In this document: positions 47,092-56,208 of the stretch, in pieces
Layout of the letters: every line of letters starts with the position of its first letter
How positions within the stretch are numbered: position 1 is the stretch's first letter
Assembly (NCBI GenBank): GCA_938015595.1
Contig: CALLPI010000011.1
Coordinates: 1 to 64,000, forward strand
Length of the DNA: 64,000 bases
Direction: 5' to 3'
Origin: an uncultured Saprospiraceae bacterium
GTDB lineage: Bacteria > Bacteroidota > Bacteroidia > Chitinophagales > Saprospiraceae
Translations under genes and position numbers: made by a program
Notes under the pieces: generated by a model
What the model saw: the letters and a program-made list of their open reading frames with translations, nothing else
What the model was told of the DNA's origin: nothing
Databases searched by the model: none

Positions 47092-47122
47092 TTTGAAAAA
47101 AAAGCATAAAAGTATAATTTTG
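47092..47122 (+). promoter_or_regulatory. Promoter far upstream of the OmpA/PD40 gene
   Basis: TTTG (47092-47095), 19 nt, then TAATTTTG (47115-47122): a full match to the Bacteroidota promoter. Transcription would start near 47129, about 370 nt before the ATG at 47501. A weaker second promoter, TTG (47163-47165) plus TATCTTTA (47186-47193), would shorten the leader to about 300 nt. Confidence 0.55.
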
Positions 47123-47128
47123 CACTAG

Positions 47129-47500
47129 TTTTTTAAGCATGCTCAGAGCTACGAGTTTTAAGTTGTGAGTATTGAGCGAAGGGATTATCTTTACAAATGG
47201 TTTAGCAAGCAAAATTAAATTTTTTCCTGTTGTAGAGTTTTGTTCAAACAATGCTCAAACTCTTAGTCATGCCTACCCCGAGGAATAAGTAAAGCTATGC
47301 TATTCCAACGAAGTCCATGGCGGCCTAAGACTTTGTGAAAAACTACTGGCAGGGGAGTCGGAATCTGCCAGGTAAGCCGCGAAAAATGAGCCTCGTGTCA
47401 TTGGTGTAATTTACACACCGGCGGCCTTCGTCGGAAGCGACCAACCAGCTACATTAGACGCCAATTAAAATATGCTCGACTCTATTCGAACAATCATAAC
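47129..47500 (+). ncRNA. Candidate structured 5' leader or small RNA
   Basis: The region between the promoter and the OmpA/PD40 gene lacks a convincing frame but holds a run of nested and adjacent stems. GGAATA (47282-47287) pairs with TATTCC (47301-47306). CTGGCAG (47346-47352) pairs with CTGCCAG (47365-47371). GCCGC (47376-47380) pairs with GCGGC (47421-47425), enclosing AATGA/TCATT (47385-47389, 47398-47402) and GGTGT/ACACC (47403-47407, 47415-47419). CTTC/GAAG (47426-47429, 47434-47437) follows. I could not match it to tmRNA, RNase P, 6S or SRP RNA. The 46888-47091 part upstream is AT-rich and shows nothing. Confidence 0.35.
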
Positions 47501-49999
47501 ATGAAAATTATGCGACTATTTCTAAAAATGCTATGCGCCACGCTCGCTTTTACCATCTGCGATATCCACTTCCTGGCAGCTCAGTCTGACAAAGGCATGA
47601 CCCTACTAGAAAGTAACGACTGGCCGGCTGCAGAAGCTGCCTTCAGGGCAGATATCAAGGCTAATAAAAACCTGCCGCTGGCCTGGTACAGCCTCTCCAA
47701 AATGTATGCCCACTCTCACTTTGAGGGCAAAAACCTCGACAGTGCTTATGTGTACATCGAGCGCGCCGAACGCGCCTTCCGAAAACTGTCTCCCAAGCAG
47801 CGCGAAAAACTGGCCAAAAAGCAAAAACTCACGGCCAAAATGCTCAGCGAACAACGCCAGCTCCTCTCCGGCCAAGCCGCTGATCGCGCGCTGGCCATCG
47901 GTACCATTGAGGCCTGTGAGGCCTACCTCCAACGCTACACCCGTGCTAGCGCCCAGAACAAGCGCAAGATCTACGAGGTGCTCAATCCCCTCATATTCGA
48001 CAAAGCCCGACAAAGCTCCGGCAAGGATACCGTACTTCAGCTGTTCATAGATTACGGCGAGAGCATGGAAACAGTAACACCTGACATCTTCCGCCAGATG
48101 CAAATACTCCTTTTTGAACGTACTATGGAGCAAGATGGCATCGGCGCGTTTCCGGCTTTTCGGCGGCAGTTTCCTGACAATGTAATGAGCCGCGACTCCC
48201 TGGCCGCGCAAGTAGAGCGGGCGCTGAATAGCCCGGAGGTAGAACCACTGGAGCTTTGGGCTGATAAGTACCCTAAGTCCGTTTTTCACCGCTACGTACT
48301 GGACGCTCTGGCAGCAAGAGTGGTTGCACGCGGTGCAGAGGCTTCCTGTCGCAAGTTTGTACAACAGCATCCGCACCACAAAGATGCTCCGGCAGTGTGG
48401 AACCGCTACTACGACCTGGTGCGCAAACGAGCTACGCAGCCCGAACAACTGGAGCAGTTCTTGCTGGATAACCCTGCCTTCCCCAACCCAGATTTCGTCA
48501 AAAAAGACATAGCTGACCTAGAACTCCTGCGCAGTAAGCCCATAGTGCAAACACCGGCAAACCCTGCTCCTCAAAAAAAACTCAACGAAATTGAACTCGA
48601 AGACCTCAATCGTCGCGAATTTGCACCCCGCATTAATACGCCACAAAGCGATTACTCTCCTATCCTATCTGCTGATGGCCGTACGCTATACCTGTGCCGG
48701 AGACACAATGGCTCTGAAGATATTTTCGTATCGTATCAGAATGCACGGGGCGAGTGGTCGGAGCCTGAGCCCGAAAGCGCTTGGAACACCAGCGATAAAA
48801 GTGAAGCGCCTGAAAGTATCAGCGCCGATGGCAACTACTTCTACCTTTTCCGGCAAGGCAAGTTTTATGTGAGCCAGCGCACCGCCGAGGGCTGGAGCGC
48901 TCCCACGCTGATGCCCCCGCCGTTCAACCAGTTTGGCTGGCAAGCCGACCTCAGCATCTCCTCTGATGGCAAAGCCATGCTCTTTGCTGCCGGCAACCTT
49001 TGGAACTCCGACATCTACGTCTGTCTGCAAGACGAGCAGGGCAACTGGGGGCAGCCCATCTCGCTTGGCCCCACCATCAATACCGAGAGAAACGATCGCT
49101 CGCCCTTCATCCACCCCGACGGTAAAACCCTCTATTTCAGTTCACAGAGGCACGGCGGCCTGGGCGATTTCGACATCTACATGAGCAAGCGCCTAGATGA
49201 TACCTGGACCAACTGGAGCGAACCCACAAATCTTGGCCCAGCCATCAACACCAAAGGAAGTGACTGGGGCTTCCGCGTCAGCACTGACGGCACTTTTGCC
49301 TACTACTCGGCCAACCTCAACGGCAGCGAAGATATTGTGCGCTGCGACTTGCCCGCTGCCGCCAAGCCAGAAGCTGTAGCCACCGTGACCGGTAAAATGA
49401 CCGACAGCAAAGGCAACCCACTGGATGCTGAAATTCTGTGGGAAGACCTGCGCACCGGCGAGGTGGTACAAATCACCCGCACCAATCCTATTACCGGAGA
49501 GTTCTTTGCTGTACTACCCGAGCGCAGCCGCTACGGCTACAGCGTGCGCAAACCTGGGTACTTCCCCCTGGCCGGTAACGTGGATCTGCGCAATGAACTG
49601 GGCGAAATTCGCCTAGACAAGCCCATGCAACTGGCTACCCTAGAAGAAATGCGCACCCGCAACATGACCCTGCCCCTGAACAACCTGTTTTTTGAAACCG
49701 GTAAGTACCAGATACAGCCCGAATCCTACCCTGAACTCAACCGCTTGGCCGACCTTGTCATCAAAGAGAATCTGCATATCGAAGTCCAGGGGCATACCGA
49801 TAACGTAGGTGCCCCCGCCACCAACCAACAACTATCGGAAAACCGCGCTCAAGCTGTGCGCCAGTATCTGGTAAACAAAGGGTGTAGTCCTGCTCAGATT
49901 GAAACTCGAGGCTTCGGTGAAAACGCCCCCAAGGCTAGCAACGCCACTGAAGAAGGCCGCGCGCTCAACCGCCGGGTGGAAATACGCATACGAGGCTAA
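47501..49999 (+). CDS. OmpA-family protein with TPR-like and PD40 propeller domains
   Basis: An 832-residue protein with a signal peptide ending near HFLAAQ. Residues about 30-110 are TPR-like (MTLLESNDWPAAEAAFRADI). Residues about 380-625 hold WD40-like PD40 repeats (SPILSADGRTLYLCRRHNGS, SPFIHPDGKTLYFSSQRHGG). A CNA-B/carboxypeptidase-regulatory-like module (about 628-700) precedes the OmpA domain (about 725-832) with LHIEVQGHTDNVG and NRRVEIRIRG, which binds peptidoglycan. This architecture is common in Bacteroidota envelope proteins, some linked to T9SS. The long leader upstream may control it. The patatin gene follows 13 nt downstream. Confidence 0.92.
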   Translation: MKIMRLFLKMLCATLAFTICDIHFLAAQSDKGMTLLESNDWPAAEAAFRADIKANKNLPLAWYSLSKMYAHSHFEGKNLDSAYVYIERAERAFRKLSPKQREKLAKKQKLTAKMLSEQRQLLSGQAADRALAIGTIEACEAYLQRYTRASAQNKRKIYEVLNPLIFDKARQSSGKDTVLQLFIDYGESMETVTPDIFRQMQILLFERTMEQDGIGAFPAFRRQFPDNVMSRDSLAAQVERALNSPEVEPLELWADKYPKSVFHRYVLDALAARVVARGAEASCRKFVQQHPHHKDAPAVWNRYYDLVRKRATQPEQLEQFLLDNPAFPNPDFVKKDIADLELLRSKPIVQTPANPAPQKKLNEIELEDLNRREFAPRINTPQSDYSPILSADGRTLYLCRRHNGSEDIFVSYQNARGEWSEPEPESAWNTSDKSEAPESISADGNYFYLFRQGKFYVSQRTAEGWSAPTLMPPPFNQFGWQADLSISSDGKAMLFAAGNLWNSDIYVCLQDEQGNWGQPISLGPTINTERNDRSPFIHPDGKTLYFSSQRHGGLGDFDIYMSKRLDDTWTNWSEPTNLGPAINTKGSDWGFRVSTDGTFAYYSANLNGSEDIVRCDLPAAAKPEAVATVTGKMTDSKGNPLDAEILWEDLRTGEVVQITRTNPITGEFFAVLPERSRYGYSVRKPGYFPLAGNVDLRNELGEIRLDKPMQLATLEEMRTRNMTLPLNNLFFETGKYQIQPESYPELNRLADLVIKENLHIEVQGHTDNVGAPATNQQLSENRAQAVRQYLVNKGCSPAQIETRGFGENAPKASNATEEGRALNRRVEIRIRG

Positions 50000-50012
50000 T
50001 CGTCCAAGCGTT

Positions 50013-52295
50013 ATGAAATGGCCCACCCTCCCGTGGATACAGGCGCTGGCGTACTCTTTTCCGATACAATTGCTGCTGCTACATTTGCGCAGCCACCTGC
50101 TCTTCCTGGTCGTCTGGGCGGCGCCGGCCTTGATGATCGCTGGCCTGGCAGGGCGTAAACTGGGGCTTGGGCTGTTGTTTTTAGACCCCGAATACCTAGG
50201 CAAGGTCAGTTTCTGGAGTTTCTTTTTCATCGGCTTTACGTTTGCCGGGTTCGTCATGACCTGGAACTTGACATCTTATCTACTCAGCGCGCATCAGTTT
50301 CCGTTCCTGGCTTCCCTGGCTAAGCCCTTTACCAAGTTTTGCGTCAACAATTTTATTGTGCCAGTGGCTTTCCTGGGGTTTTACCTTAGCTCTATCATCC
50401 GCTTTCAGGACGTGTATGAAGGCTTGCCGGTACATGCCACGCTGCTACACATTACTGGCTTACTGGCTGGTATGTTGGTGCTGTTGGTCTTCAACGGTGT
50501 GTATTTCCACTTCACCAATACCGATATTTTTGCCTTTGTGCGAAAAGGGCTTGTGCCAGCAGACTGGGTCAAAAGCGTAGTACCTGGCCGCCGCGATGCC
50601 AACCTCGACTATATCAAGCAAGACGAAAACTGCATGCCAGTGCGCATTTATCTCACCGAGACGCTATTGTACCGGCCGGTGCGAAGTGTGGAACACTACG
50701 ATGCCTCTATGCTCATGCGCATCTTCCGGCAAAACCATCTCAACGCCTTGCTGATACAGTTGCTCAGTATGTTCATGCTCATTGGTCTGGGCAGTTTTAT
50801 TGAGGTGCCGTGGCTACGTATTCCGGCAGGTGCCAGCATTTTCATTCTGGCCAGCTTGCTCACGGCCTTGCTGGGGGCTATTGTGTACTGGTTCAGCCAG
50901 TGGTGGGTAACGGCGCTGATAGCAGGCTTATTGCTGTTGGAGTTCCTGACCGGATTTGATACCCTGCGTGCCAAAAACAAAGCCTACGGGCTTGACTACC
51001 GCCAAAGGCCTGTTTTATACGCCTATCATGAACTGGAAAAACTGTGCCACCCCGATACCGTAGCCCTGGATATAGCACAAACCATCCTCATCCTGGAAAA
51101 CTGGCGTGCCAAAATGCGTCGGCGCGGCCTGATACGCCCCAAGATGGTCGTTGTGTGTGTGAGCGGTGGAGGGCTTCGCTCAGCAGCTTGGACTATGTAT
51201 TCCATACAACGAGCTGACAGCCTGCTCAACGGCCGCCTGATGGACCACGCTACACTCGTCACGGGCGCTTCAGGTGGTATGATAGGCATGGCTTACCTGC
51301 GCGAGCTGTACTTGCAGAGCCGATGGGGCGCTCCCATTGACTACCGCGACAGTCGCTACGCGCATCGCATCTCGCGCGACCTCCTCAATGCTGTAGCCTT
51401 TACTACTGTATCCAACGATTTCTTCCTGCCTTGGAATGCCTTCAAGTTGGAGGGGCAGCGCTACCTCAAAGACAGGGGCTATATCTTTGAACATCAGCTC
51501 AACGAGAACTCCGGTAGGCTCCTGGATAAAAAACTGTACGAATACCGCATTCCTGAACAGCAAGCCGTCATACCCATGATGTACCTTACGCCTACCATTG
51601 TGAACGATGGTCGGCGTATGGTTATCTCGCCACACGGTGTCAGCTTTATGATGACTTCTCCTATCGGCGTGCATCAGCCCGACGCTGTAGAGATAGATGC
51701 CGTGGACTTCAGGCGGCTGCTGTGTCGGCATCGCCCCGACGAATTGCGCTTTCTCACCGCCCTGCGCATGAATGCCTCTTACCCTTATGTGTTGCCCACT
51801 ATACACCTGCCTACTACGCCCGGCATAGAAGTAATGGATGCCGGCTTTCGCGACAACTACGGCTTGCTCTCGGCTGCCCGATTCATACAAGTGTTTCAGA
51901 AGTGGATACAGGAGCACACCTCCGGCGTAGTACTAGTGCAAATCAATACCTCCGAGAAGATAGAAACTATCAGCCCCAGCGAGCAAAAGGGCGTTATTAG
52001 CTCATTGTTTAACCCGCTGGATGTAGCCAGCCAGTTGCTTAGCCTGCAGGAGTTTGAACAAGATGCCAGTATTGGGTTTGTGTTTGACCTGCTGGGCACC
52101 GACCGCTTCCAAGTTATTCGTTTTTTGTATCGCCCTACTCAGCATGCCAAAGTGCCAGCAGCTATTTCTTTTCACCTCACTCGTGCCGAGAAACAGAGCT
52201 TGTGGGAGGCCTGGGATTTGCCAGAAAATCAGCGGGCATTACAAGCACTCGCCAACGCTCTGGACGAGAAAAAGCCTTTCGAGATACCACAGTGA
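50013..52295 (+). CDS. Polytopic membrane protein with C-terminal patatin-like phospholipase domain
   Basis: The ATG at 50013 is chosen; an upstream start at 49899 would overlap the OmpA gene heavily. The 760-residue protein has about eight membrane segments in residues 1-330 (for example ALLIQLLSMFMLIGLGSFI) and a patatin domain from about 380. The oxyanion hole SGGGLRSAAW starts at S384, the nucleophile is S420 in TGASGGMIG, and the dyad aspartate is probably D609 in MDAGFRDNYG. Patatins hydrolyse acyl esters of lipids. The family form with a membrane half is less usual. It is probably co-transcribed with the OmpA/PD40 gene. Confidence 0.86.
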   Translation: MKWPTLPWIQALAYSFPIQLLLLHLRSHLLFLVVWAAPALMIAGLAGRKLGLGLLFLDPEYLGKVSFWSFFFIGFTFAGFVMTWNLTSYLLSAHQFPFLASLAKPFTKFCVNNFIVPVAFLGFYLSSIIRFQDVYEGLPVHATLLHITGLLAGMLVLLVFNGVYFHFTNTDIFAFVRKGLVPADWVKSVVPGRRDANLDYIKQDENCMPVRIYLTETLLYRPVRSVEHYDASMLMRIFRQNHLNALLIQLLSMFMLIGLGSFIEVPWLRIPAGASIFILASLLTALLGAIVYWFSQWWVTALIAGLLLLEFLTGFDTLRAKNKAYGLDYRQRPVLYAYHELEKLCHPDTVALDIAQTILILENWRAKMRRRGLIRPKMVVVCVSGGGLRSAAWTMYSIQRADSLLNGRLMDHATLVTGASGGMIGMAYLRELYLQSRWGAPIDYRDSRYAHRISRDLLNAVAFTTVSNDFFLPWNAFKLEGQRYLKDRGYIFEHQLNENSGRLLDKKLYEYRIPEQQAVIPMMYLTPTIVNDGRRMVISPHGVSFMMTSPIGVHQPDAVEIDAVDFRRLLCRHRPDELRFLTALRMNASYPYVLPTIHLPTTPGIEVMDAGFRDNYGLLSAARFIQVFQKWIQEHTSGVVLVQINTSEKIETISPSEQKGVISSLFNPLDVASQLLSLQEFEQDASIGFVFDLLGTDRFQVIRFLYRPTQHAKVPAAISFHLTRAEKQSLWEAWDLPENQRALQALANALDEKKPFEIPQ

Positions 52296-52299
52296 GCCG

Positions 52300-53568
52300 T
52301 CACAGTGCCGGCAGTAGTTTTCCGGTGGCCTCTCCAAAGCCAATGCGCACACCGTTGCGTTCGCCCCAGCCTCGCAGAATCACGATGTCGCCGTCGTGAA
52401 GAAAGGCACGCGTGCTGCCGTCGGGCATGGTCAGTGGTTTGGTACCGCGCCAGGTCAGCTCTAGCATGGAGCCATAGCTATCAGGTGTAGGGCCGCTGAT
52501 GGTACCAGAAGCACACATGTCGCCCACGCGCAAATTGCAGCCATTGACAGTGTGGTGCGCCAGTTGTTGTGCCATGTTCCAATACATATACTTGAAATTG
52601 GAGCGGCACACCCGCATAGGTTCAGCCTGCTCGGGCTGTATCCATACTTCGAGGTGTAAGTCAAAGTTCCTGGCGCCCTCGTATTGCAAATAGGGCAACA
52701 CCTGGGGCGATTGCGCTGGCCCTTGGACGCGGAGAGGCTCCAGCGCCTCCAGTGTGACCACCCAGGGCGAGATAGTGGAGGCGAAGTTTTTGCCTAGGAA
52801 GGGCCCCAGGGGCTGGTATTCCCACTGCTGAATGTCACGCGCCGACCAGTCATTGAACAATACCAGCCCGAAGATATAATCTTCTGCTTCGTGTACCGGC
52901 ACGCTTTGTCCTAACTCGGTTGGCTTGCCTACTACAAAGGCCACCTCCAGCTCAAAATCCATGCGGATGCTGGGGCCAAATATCGGCTGTTCGGCACCTG
53001 TCGGCAGCATCTGCCCCTTGGGGCGGCGTACAGGCGTGCCCGATACCACGATGGAGGATGCCCGCCCGTGATAGGCCACTGGCAAATGGCGCCAGTTGGG
53101 CAACAGGGGGTTTTGGGGGTCGCGAAACATAGCCCCTACGTTGGAAGCATGCTCCAGGCTAGAGTAAAAATCCGTATAGTCGCCTACTTGTAACGGCATA
53201 AGCGTTTCTACTTCCGACTGGGGGAAGAGAAAAAACGGCGCTAGCTCGCTGGCGTCCCACTCTTCAAAGTCGGAATCCAGGATTTGAGAGAGGCGATTGC
53301 GCACGGCGCTGGTCTTGGCTTTGCCCAGTGCGATAAAATCATTGAGGTATGGCTTGGCAAAGACTTCACGGTCAATTTTCAGGTCGTCAAAAAAACCGTG
53401 CTCAGCCAGTATTTTGAGGTCGGCTACGTGCCCACCAATGGCTACTGCCAGACGCGGGCTGCCTCCGTTGCGACGCACCACCCCGAAGGGTAGGTTTTGG
53501 ATAGGAAAATCACTGCCGGGCGGTACGTCCACCCAAGAGCGCAGGGCAGGATTATTGGCATGAATCAT
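52300..53568 (-). CDS. fahA: Fumarylacetoacetase
   Basis: A 422-residue protein with the N-terminal FAA domain (about 1-115) and a catalytic FAH domain. Visible motifs: YTDFYSSLEHASNVGAMFRD (with the conserved DFYSS and metal region), RPKGQ, MDFELEVAFVVG (acidic metal ligands) and LFNDWSARDIQQWEYQPLGP. It cleaves fumarylacetoacetate to fumarate and acetoacetate in tyrosine breakdown. The length matches the eukaryotic-type enzyme. It lies 35 nt downstream of the helix-hairpin-helix gene on the same strand and converges with the patatin gene, 4 nt apart. Confidence 0.94.
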   Translation of the reverse strand: MIHANNPALRSWVDVPPGSDFPIQNLPFGVVRRNGGSPRLAVAIGGHVADLKILAEHGFFDDLKIDREVFAKPYLNDFIALGKAKTSAVRNRLSQILDSDFEEWDASELAPFFLFPQSEVETLMPLQVGDYTDFYSSLEHASNVGAMFRDPQNPLLPNWRHLPVAYHGRASSIVVSGTPVRRPKGQMLPTGAEQPIFGPSIRMDFELEVAFVVGKPTELGQSVPVHEAEDYIFGLVLFNDWSARDIQQWEYQPLGPFLGKNFASTISPWVVTLEALEPLRVQGPAQSPQVLPYLQYEGARNFDLHLEVWIQPEQAEPMRVCRSNFKYMYWNMAQQLAHHTVNGCNLRVGDMCASGTISGPTPDSYGSMLELTWRGTKPLTMPDGSTRAFLHDGDIVILRGWGERNGVRIGFGEATGKLLPAL

Positions 53569-53603
53569 TTGGCTGCGGTTTGTGGTAGATGCGCGAAGAA
53601 ATT

Positions 53604-54845
53604 TCAGTTTACTTCCCTTCCTCCTTTAAGTTGCTCCTGGTATTCTCTGAGCAGCTCCCAGTCGCCGTTGGAAGCTAGTCGCGCCTGTGCTGGCCAGGTA
53701 TCGGGGGTGTGCATGCGAAAGTGTCCGCCAGCTTCTTCCAGTATTTGACTGAGGCGCTCTACGGAGGTTTCGGCCAGGTCGTTCAGGTTGCGGATACCGC
53801 TGGTGTGGAGCAATTCTTCGATTTTTGGTCCGATACCTTCCACTACTTTGAGGTCTTCCAGGGTAGGCTCGGCGGTTGCCAGGGCTTCCATGGAGAAGGC
53901 CTCTGGGTTTTTCTGTTTGAGTTGAGCCAGCTCCAGCGCCTGACCTACCCAGTTGTCGCGCTCAATGCGGCCTGGGAAGTAGCCTATGGCTTCAGTAATC
54001 TGGCCGATGGTTGCGGCGTCCCATTCGCTGATTTGCGCATAGGTATATATGCCTTGTTCGTTGAGTTTTTGTTCAATAAAAGGCCCGATGCCATTGATGC
54101 GGGTAAGGTCATCTTTTTGAGGTGCGGTGGCGTTTACTGCGATTTTTTCTTGTAGCACCTCTTTGCCGTGGGCAAAAATCTGTTCGGGATCTGCTTCTTG
54201 CTCTTGGGCCAGGTCAAAAGCGATAGAAGCCGACTGCAAAGACGCGGCAGCGGTCAGTGGCTCTATTCGGGCAAGTGCATCGGCGAGTTGGGTGCGCAAT
54301 TCGGCGTTTTCAGCCTCTAGTTGGCTGAGCTTTTGTACAATGCTCTCCAAGCGGTTGAGAGCTTCGCTGAGGGCTTCGTTCTGTGTAGGAGCAGCTGCCA
54401 CTACGTGGGCTTCTGCTGGAGGAGGTGCGGTGCTATCCTGAGCCTTGAGGCCAAGCACCTGGTGGTTGAGGTCTTCTAAGTGGGCGTTGAGCGCTGTGTT
54501 GGCCTGGCGCAGGCGTTCAATTTCTGCATTTAGGGAGAGCATTTCGTGGTATTGCCGGTTGTTATCTTCCTCCAGGCGCGAGGCGCGTGCCAGTTGTTCT
54601 TCAGCCTCGAACATGGCTTTCTTGACATCGGCATTCAACAAGTCTAATTGTTCTTTGAGCGCCACGACTTGCCCATGCGCTTCCTCAGCCTTTTTTTCGG
54701 CTTCCTCTGCGGCACGGCGCAGTTCCTTTACCTTGAGGCTTCGGAGCAAGTACCCAACCAGGAGGCCAAACAAAAAAGCCACTATGAGAAAAAAGAGGAT
54801 GGCGATGCTTTCCTGAGAATTGAACTGAGTGAAGAAGTTGTTCAT
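53604..54845 (-). CDS. Membrane-anchored coiled-coil protein with two helix-hairpin-helix modules
   Basis: A 413-residue protein. One membrane segment near the N terminus (ESIAILFFLIVAFLFGLLVG, 12-31) is followed by a long coiled coil (about 35-135, then again near 165-195). Two helix-hairpin-helix modules of the DUF4332/poly-ligand type lie at about 250-310 (LTRINGIGPFIEQKLNEQGI) and 330-390 (LKVVEGIGPKIEELLHTSGI). Such HhH repeats often bind nucleic acid or proteins non-specifically. Their tethering to a membrane is unusual, and no function is known. The start is 14 nt after the OmpA-like gene's stop, so they are co-transcribed. Confidence 0.8.
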   Translation of the reverse strand: MNNFFTQFNSQESIAILFFLIVAFLFGLLVGYLLRSLKVKELRRAAEEAEKKAEEAHGQVVALKEQLDLLNADVKKAMFEAEEQLARASRLEEDNNRQYHEMLSLNAEIERLRQANTALNAHLEDLNHQVLGLKAQDSTAPPPAEAHVVAAAPTQNEALSEALNRLESIVQKLSQLEAENAELRTQLADALARIEPLTAAASLQSASIAFDLAQEQEADPEQIFAHGKEVLQEKIAVNATAPQKDDLTRINGIGPFIEQKLNEQGIYTYAQISEWDAATIGQITEAIGYFPGRIERDNWVGQALELAQLKQKNPEAFSMEALATAEPTLEDLKVVEGIGPKIEELLHTSGIRNLNDLAETSVERLSQILEEAGGHFRMHTPDTWPAQARLASNGDWELLREYQEQLKGGREVN

Positions 54846-54859
54846 GATGAGCAGTTTGA

Positions 54860-55735
54860 TTATTCAATGACGAAATTGACTCGGCGGTTCTTCTGCCTGC
54901 CTTCTGGAGTGGTATTGGTGGCTACTGGTTTGTGTTTACCCTGTGTCTGCACTTCTATAGGTGCTGTCACACCCAGTTTAGTGAAATAGTCGCGTGCACT
55001 TTTAGCGCGGCGTAGCCCCAGATCGTTGTTGAACTTATCCGAGCCAACGTTATCTGTATGTCCAATGATAGTGAGTTTCTTATCGGGGTTTAGGCTCAGG
55101 TAGGTTTTTACCGAATCGGCGTAGGCAGTGAAAGCTGCCCCTGGCCTGAACTCCGCCGAGCCAAAGGCAAAGTTGGCATCCGAAAAGGTCATATTGGTAA
55201 AAGAGAACTGTACTTTTTCATAGGCATCGGGGCGAGCAGTAGCATCATAAAATACGGAAAACTCAGCTGGGGTGCGCAGCAGGGAGTCGTTGCTCAAGTC
55301 GTGATCTAGGCTGATGCGACTTTCCTCCACTCCGCGTTGCATGAGCAGGCGTCGCAAGGCATCGGCTCTAGCTGTTCCAAAATTTTCGAAGAAACCGTAA
55401 GACTGATTCATCTCTTGCGGGGCATAGAACCCTGTAATGATCAGTTTTCGGCTTGGGATGCGTTGCAGAATCGCGGCTACTGAGTCTAAGAATATCTCGT
55501 TGTTGTGGTTGAGCCGGGGTTGTGCCTGACCTGGTGCAAAGGCAAATTGATCATAGCCTTGCAACAGCACTGTGTCGCCAGAAAGTAGGCGTAGGTTTTT
55601 GTCCCGGACATCTACCGGCGCTGTGATTTGCGCCGGTGTCTGTGGTTGGCACATCTTTTTGATTTGGCATACGTAATACCAGCGCACGCCCAGCGCGTAC
55701 GCTATAAACAGCAAAAAGACCGTAAGCGCTCTCAT
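54860..55735 (-). CDS. OmpA-like protein with two domains
   Basis: A 291-residue protein with an N-terminal hydrophobic anchor (ALTVFLLFIAYALGVRWYY). Residues about 70-175 form a first, diverged OmpA-like domain (RKLIITGFYAPQEMNQSYG), and residues about 185-291 a standard one (KKLTIIGHTDNVGSDKFNND, ending NRRVNFVIE) that should bind peptidoglycan. It is the first gene of a minus-strand set with the HhH protein and fumarylacetoacetase. Confidence 0.88.
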   Translation of the reverse strand: MRALTVFLLFIAYALGVRWYYVCQIKKMCQPQTPAQITAPVDVRDKNLRLLSGDTVLLQGYDQFAFAPGQAQPRLNHNNEIFLDSVAAILQRIPSRKLIITGFYAPQEMNQSYGFFENFGTARADALRRLLMQRGVEESRISLDHDLSNDSLLRTPAEFSVFYDATARPDAYEKVQFSFTNMTFSDANFAFGSAEFRPGAAFTAYADSVKTYLSLNPDKKLTIIGHTDNVGSDKFNNDLGLRRAKSARDYFTKLGVTAPIEVQTQGKHKPVATNTTPEGRQKNRRVNFVIE

Positions 55736-55757
55736 CCCGTCATTGCTTTGTTGGCGA

Positions 55758-55788
55758 CGAAAGTACGCACATTGGCCATATTATCAAA
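55758..55788 (-). promoter_or_regulatory. Promoter of the OmpA-like/HhH/fahA set
   Basis: On the minus strand TTTG (55788-55785), 19 nt, then TACTTTCG (55765-55758), one mismatch from TAnnTTTG. It lies 22 nt before the ATG at 55735. Confidence 0.55.
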
Positions 55789-55789
55789 A

Positions 55790-56208
55790 AATATTGAGGA
55801 AGGTTCTGTGAGCAAAGCCCTCGCCAGCCAGTCGGTGCCAGTAAAAACCCAAACCGTGTTTTACTCTCTGTTGTGGCTGGTTTTGCAATTTTTGCGCTAG
55901 CAGCAATTTGGGTATTACTTTGGGTGATATAAGTAAATTTTCCTATATAATTACTAATAATTACAGTTAATTAAGTAGTTGATTTACAGGAATAAAAATT
56001 TTAATAACGCCTGTTTTGTTGGTTTTGATCTGTCAACAATTCAGGGATATTGTTGTCTCTTATCACAGCATGATTATCAGCTACCTTTGAAGATTGAAAA
56101 GAATAATTTGTTGTTTCAGTCATTTTACTGTTTCCCGAAAATATTTTTTCGCGAAAGGCAACTCCTGCTTAACGGGGGTACTCACTCTGCAAAAACCAAC
56201 TGCTTAGT
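55790..56208. other. AT-rich intergenic region without visible genes
   Basis: This stretch between divergent transcription units is much richer in A and T than the surrounding coding DNA (for example the run of TAAT/AATTA words at 55930-55980). No frame, hairpin or promoter is convincing. Confidence 0.5.

Noticed and set aside
46979-47251. Minus-strand frame of 90 codons in the gap before the OmpA/PD40 gene
   Set aside because: AT-rich composition, no domain, and it overlaps a strong plus-strand promoter.
47346-47371. A tRNA T-arm-like stem (GGCAG...CTGCC)
   Set aside because: The loop is 12 bases and no acceptor, D or anticodon arm surrounds it, so it is not a tRNA.
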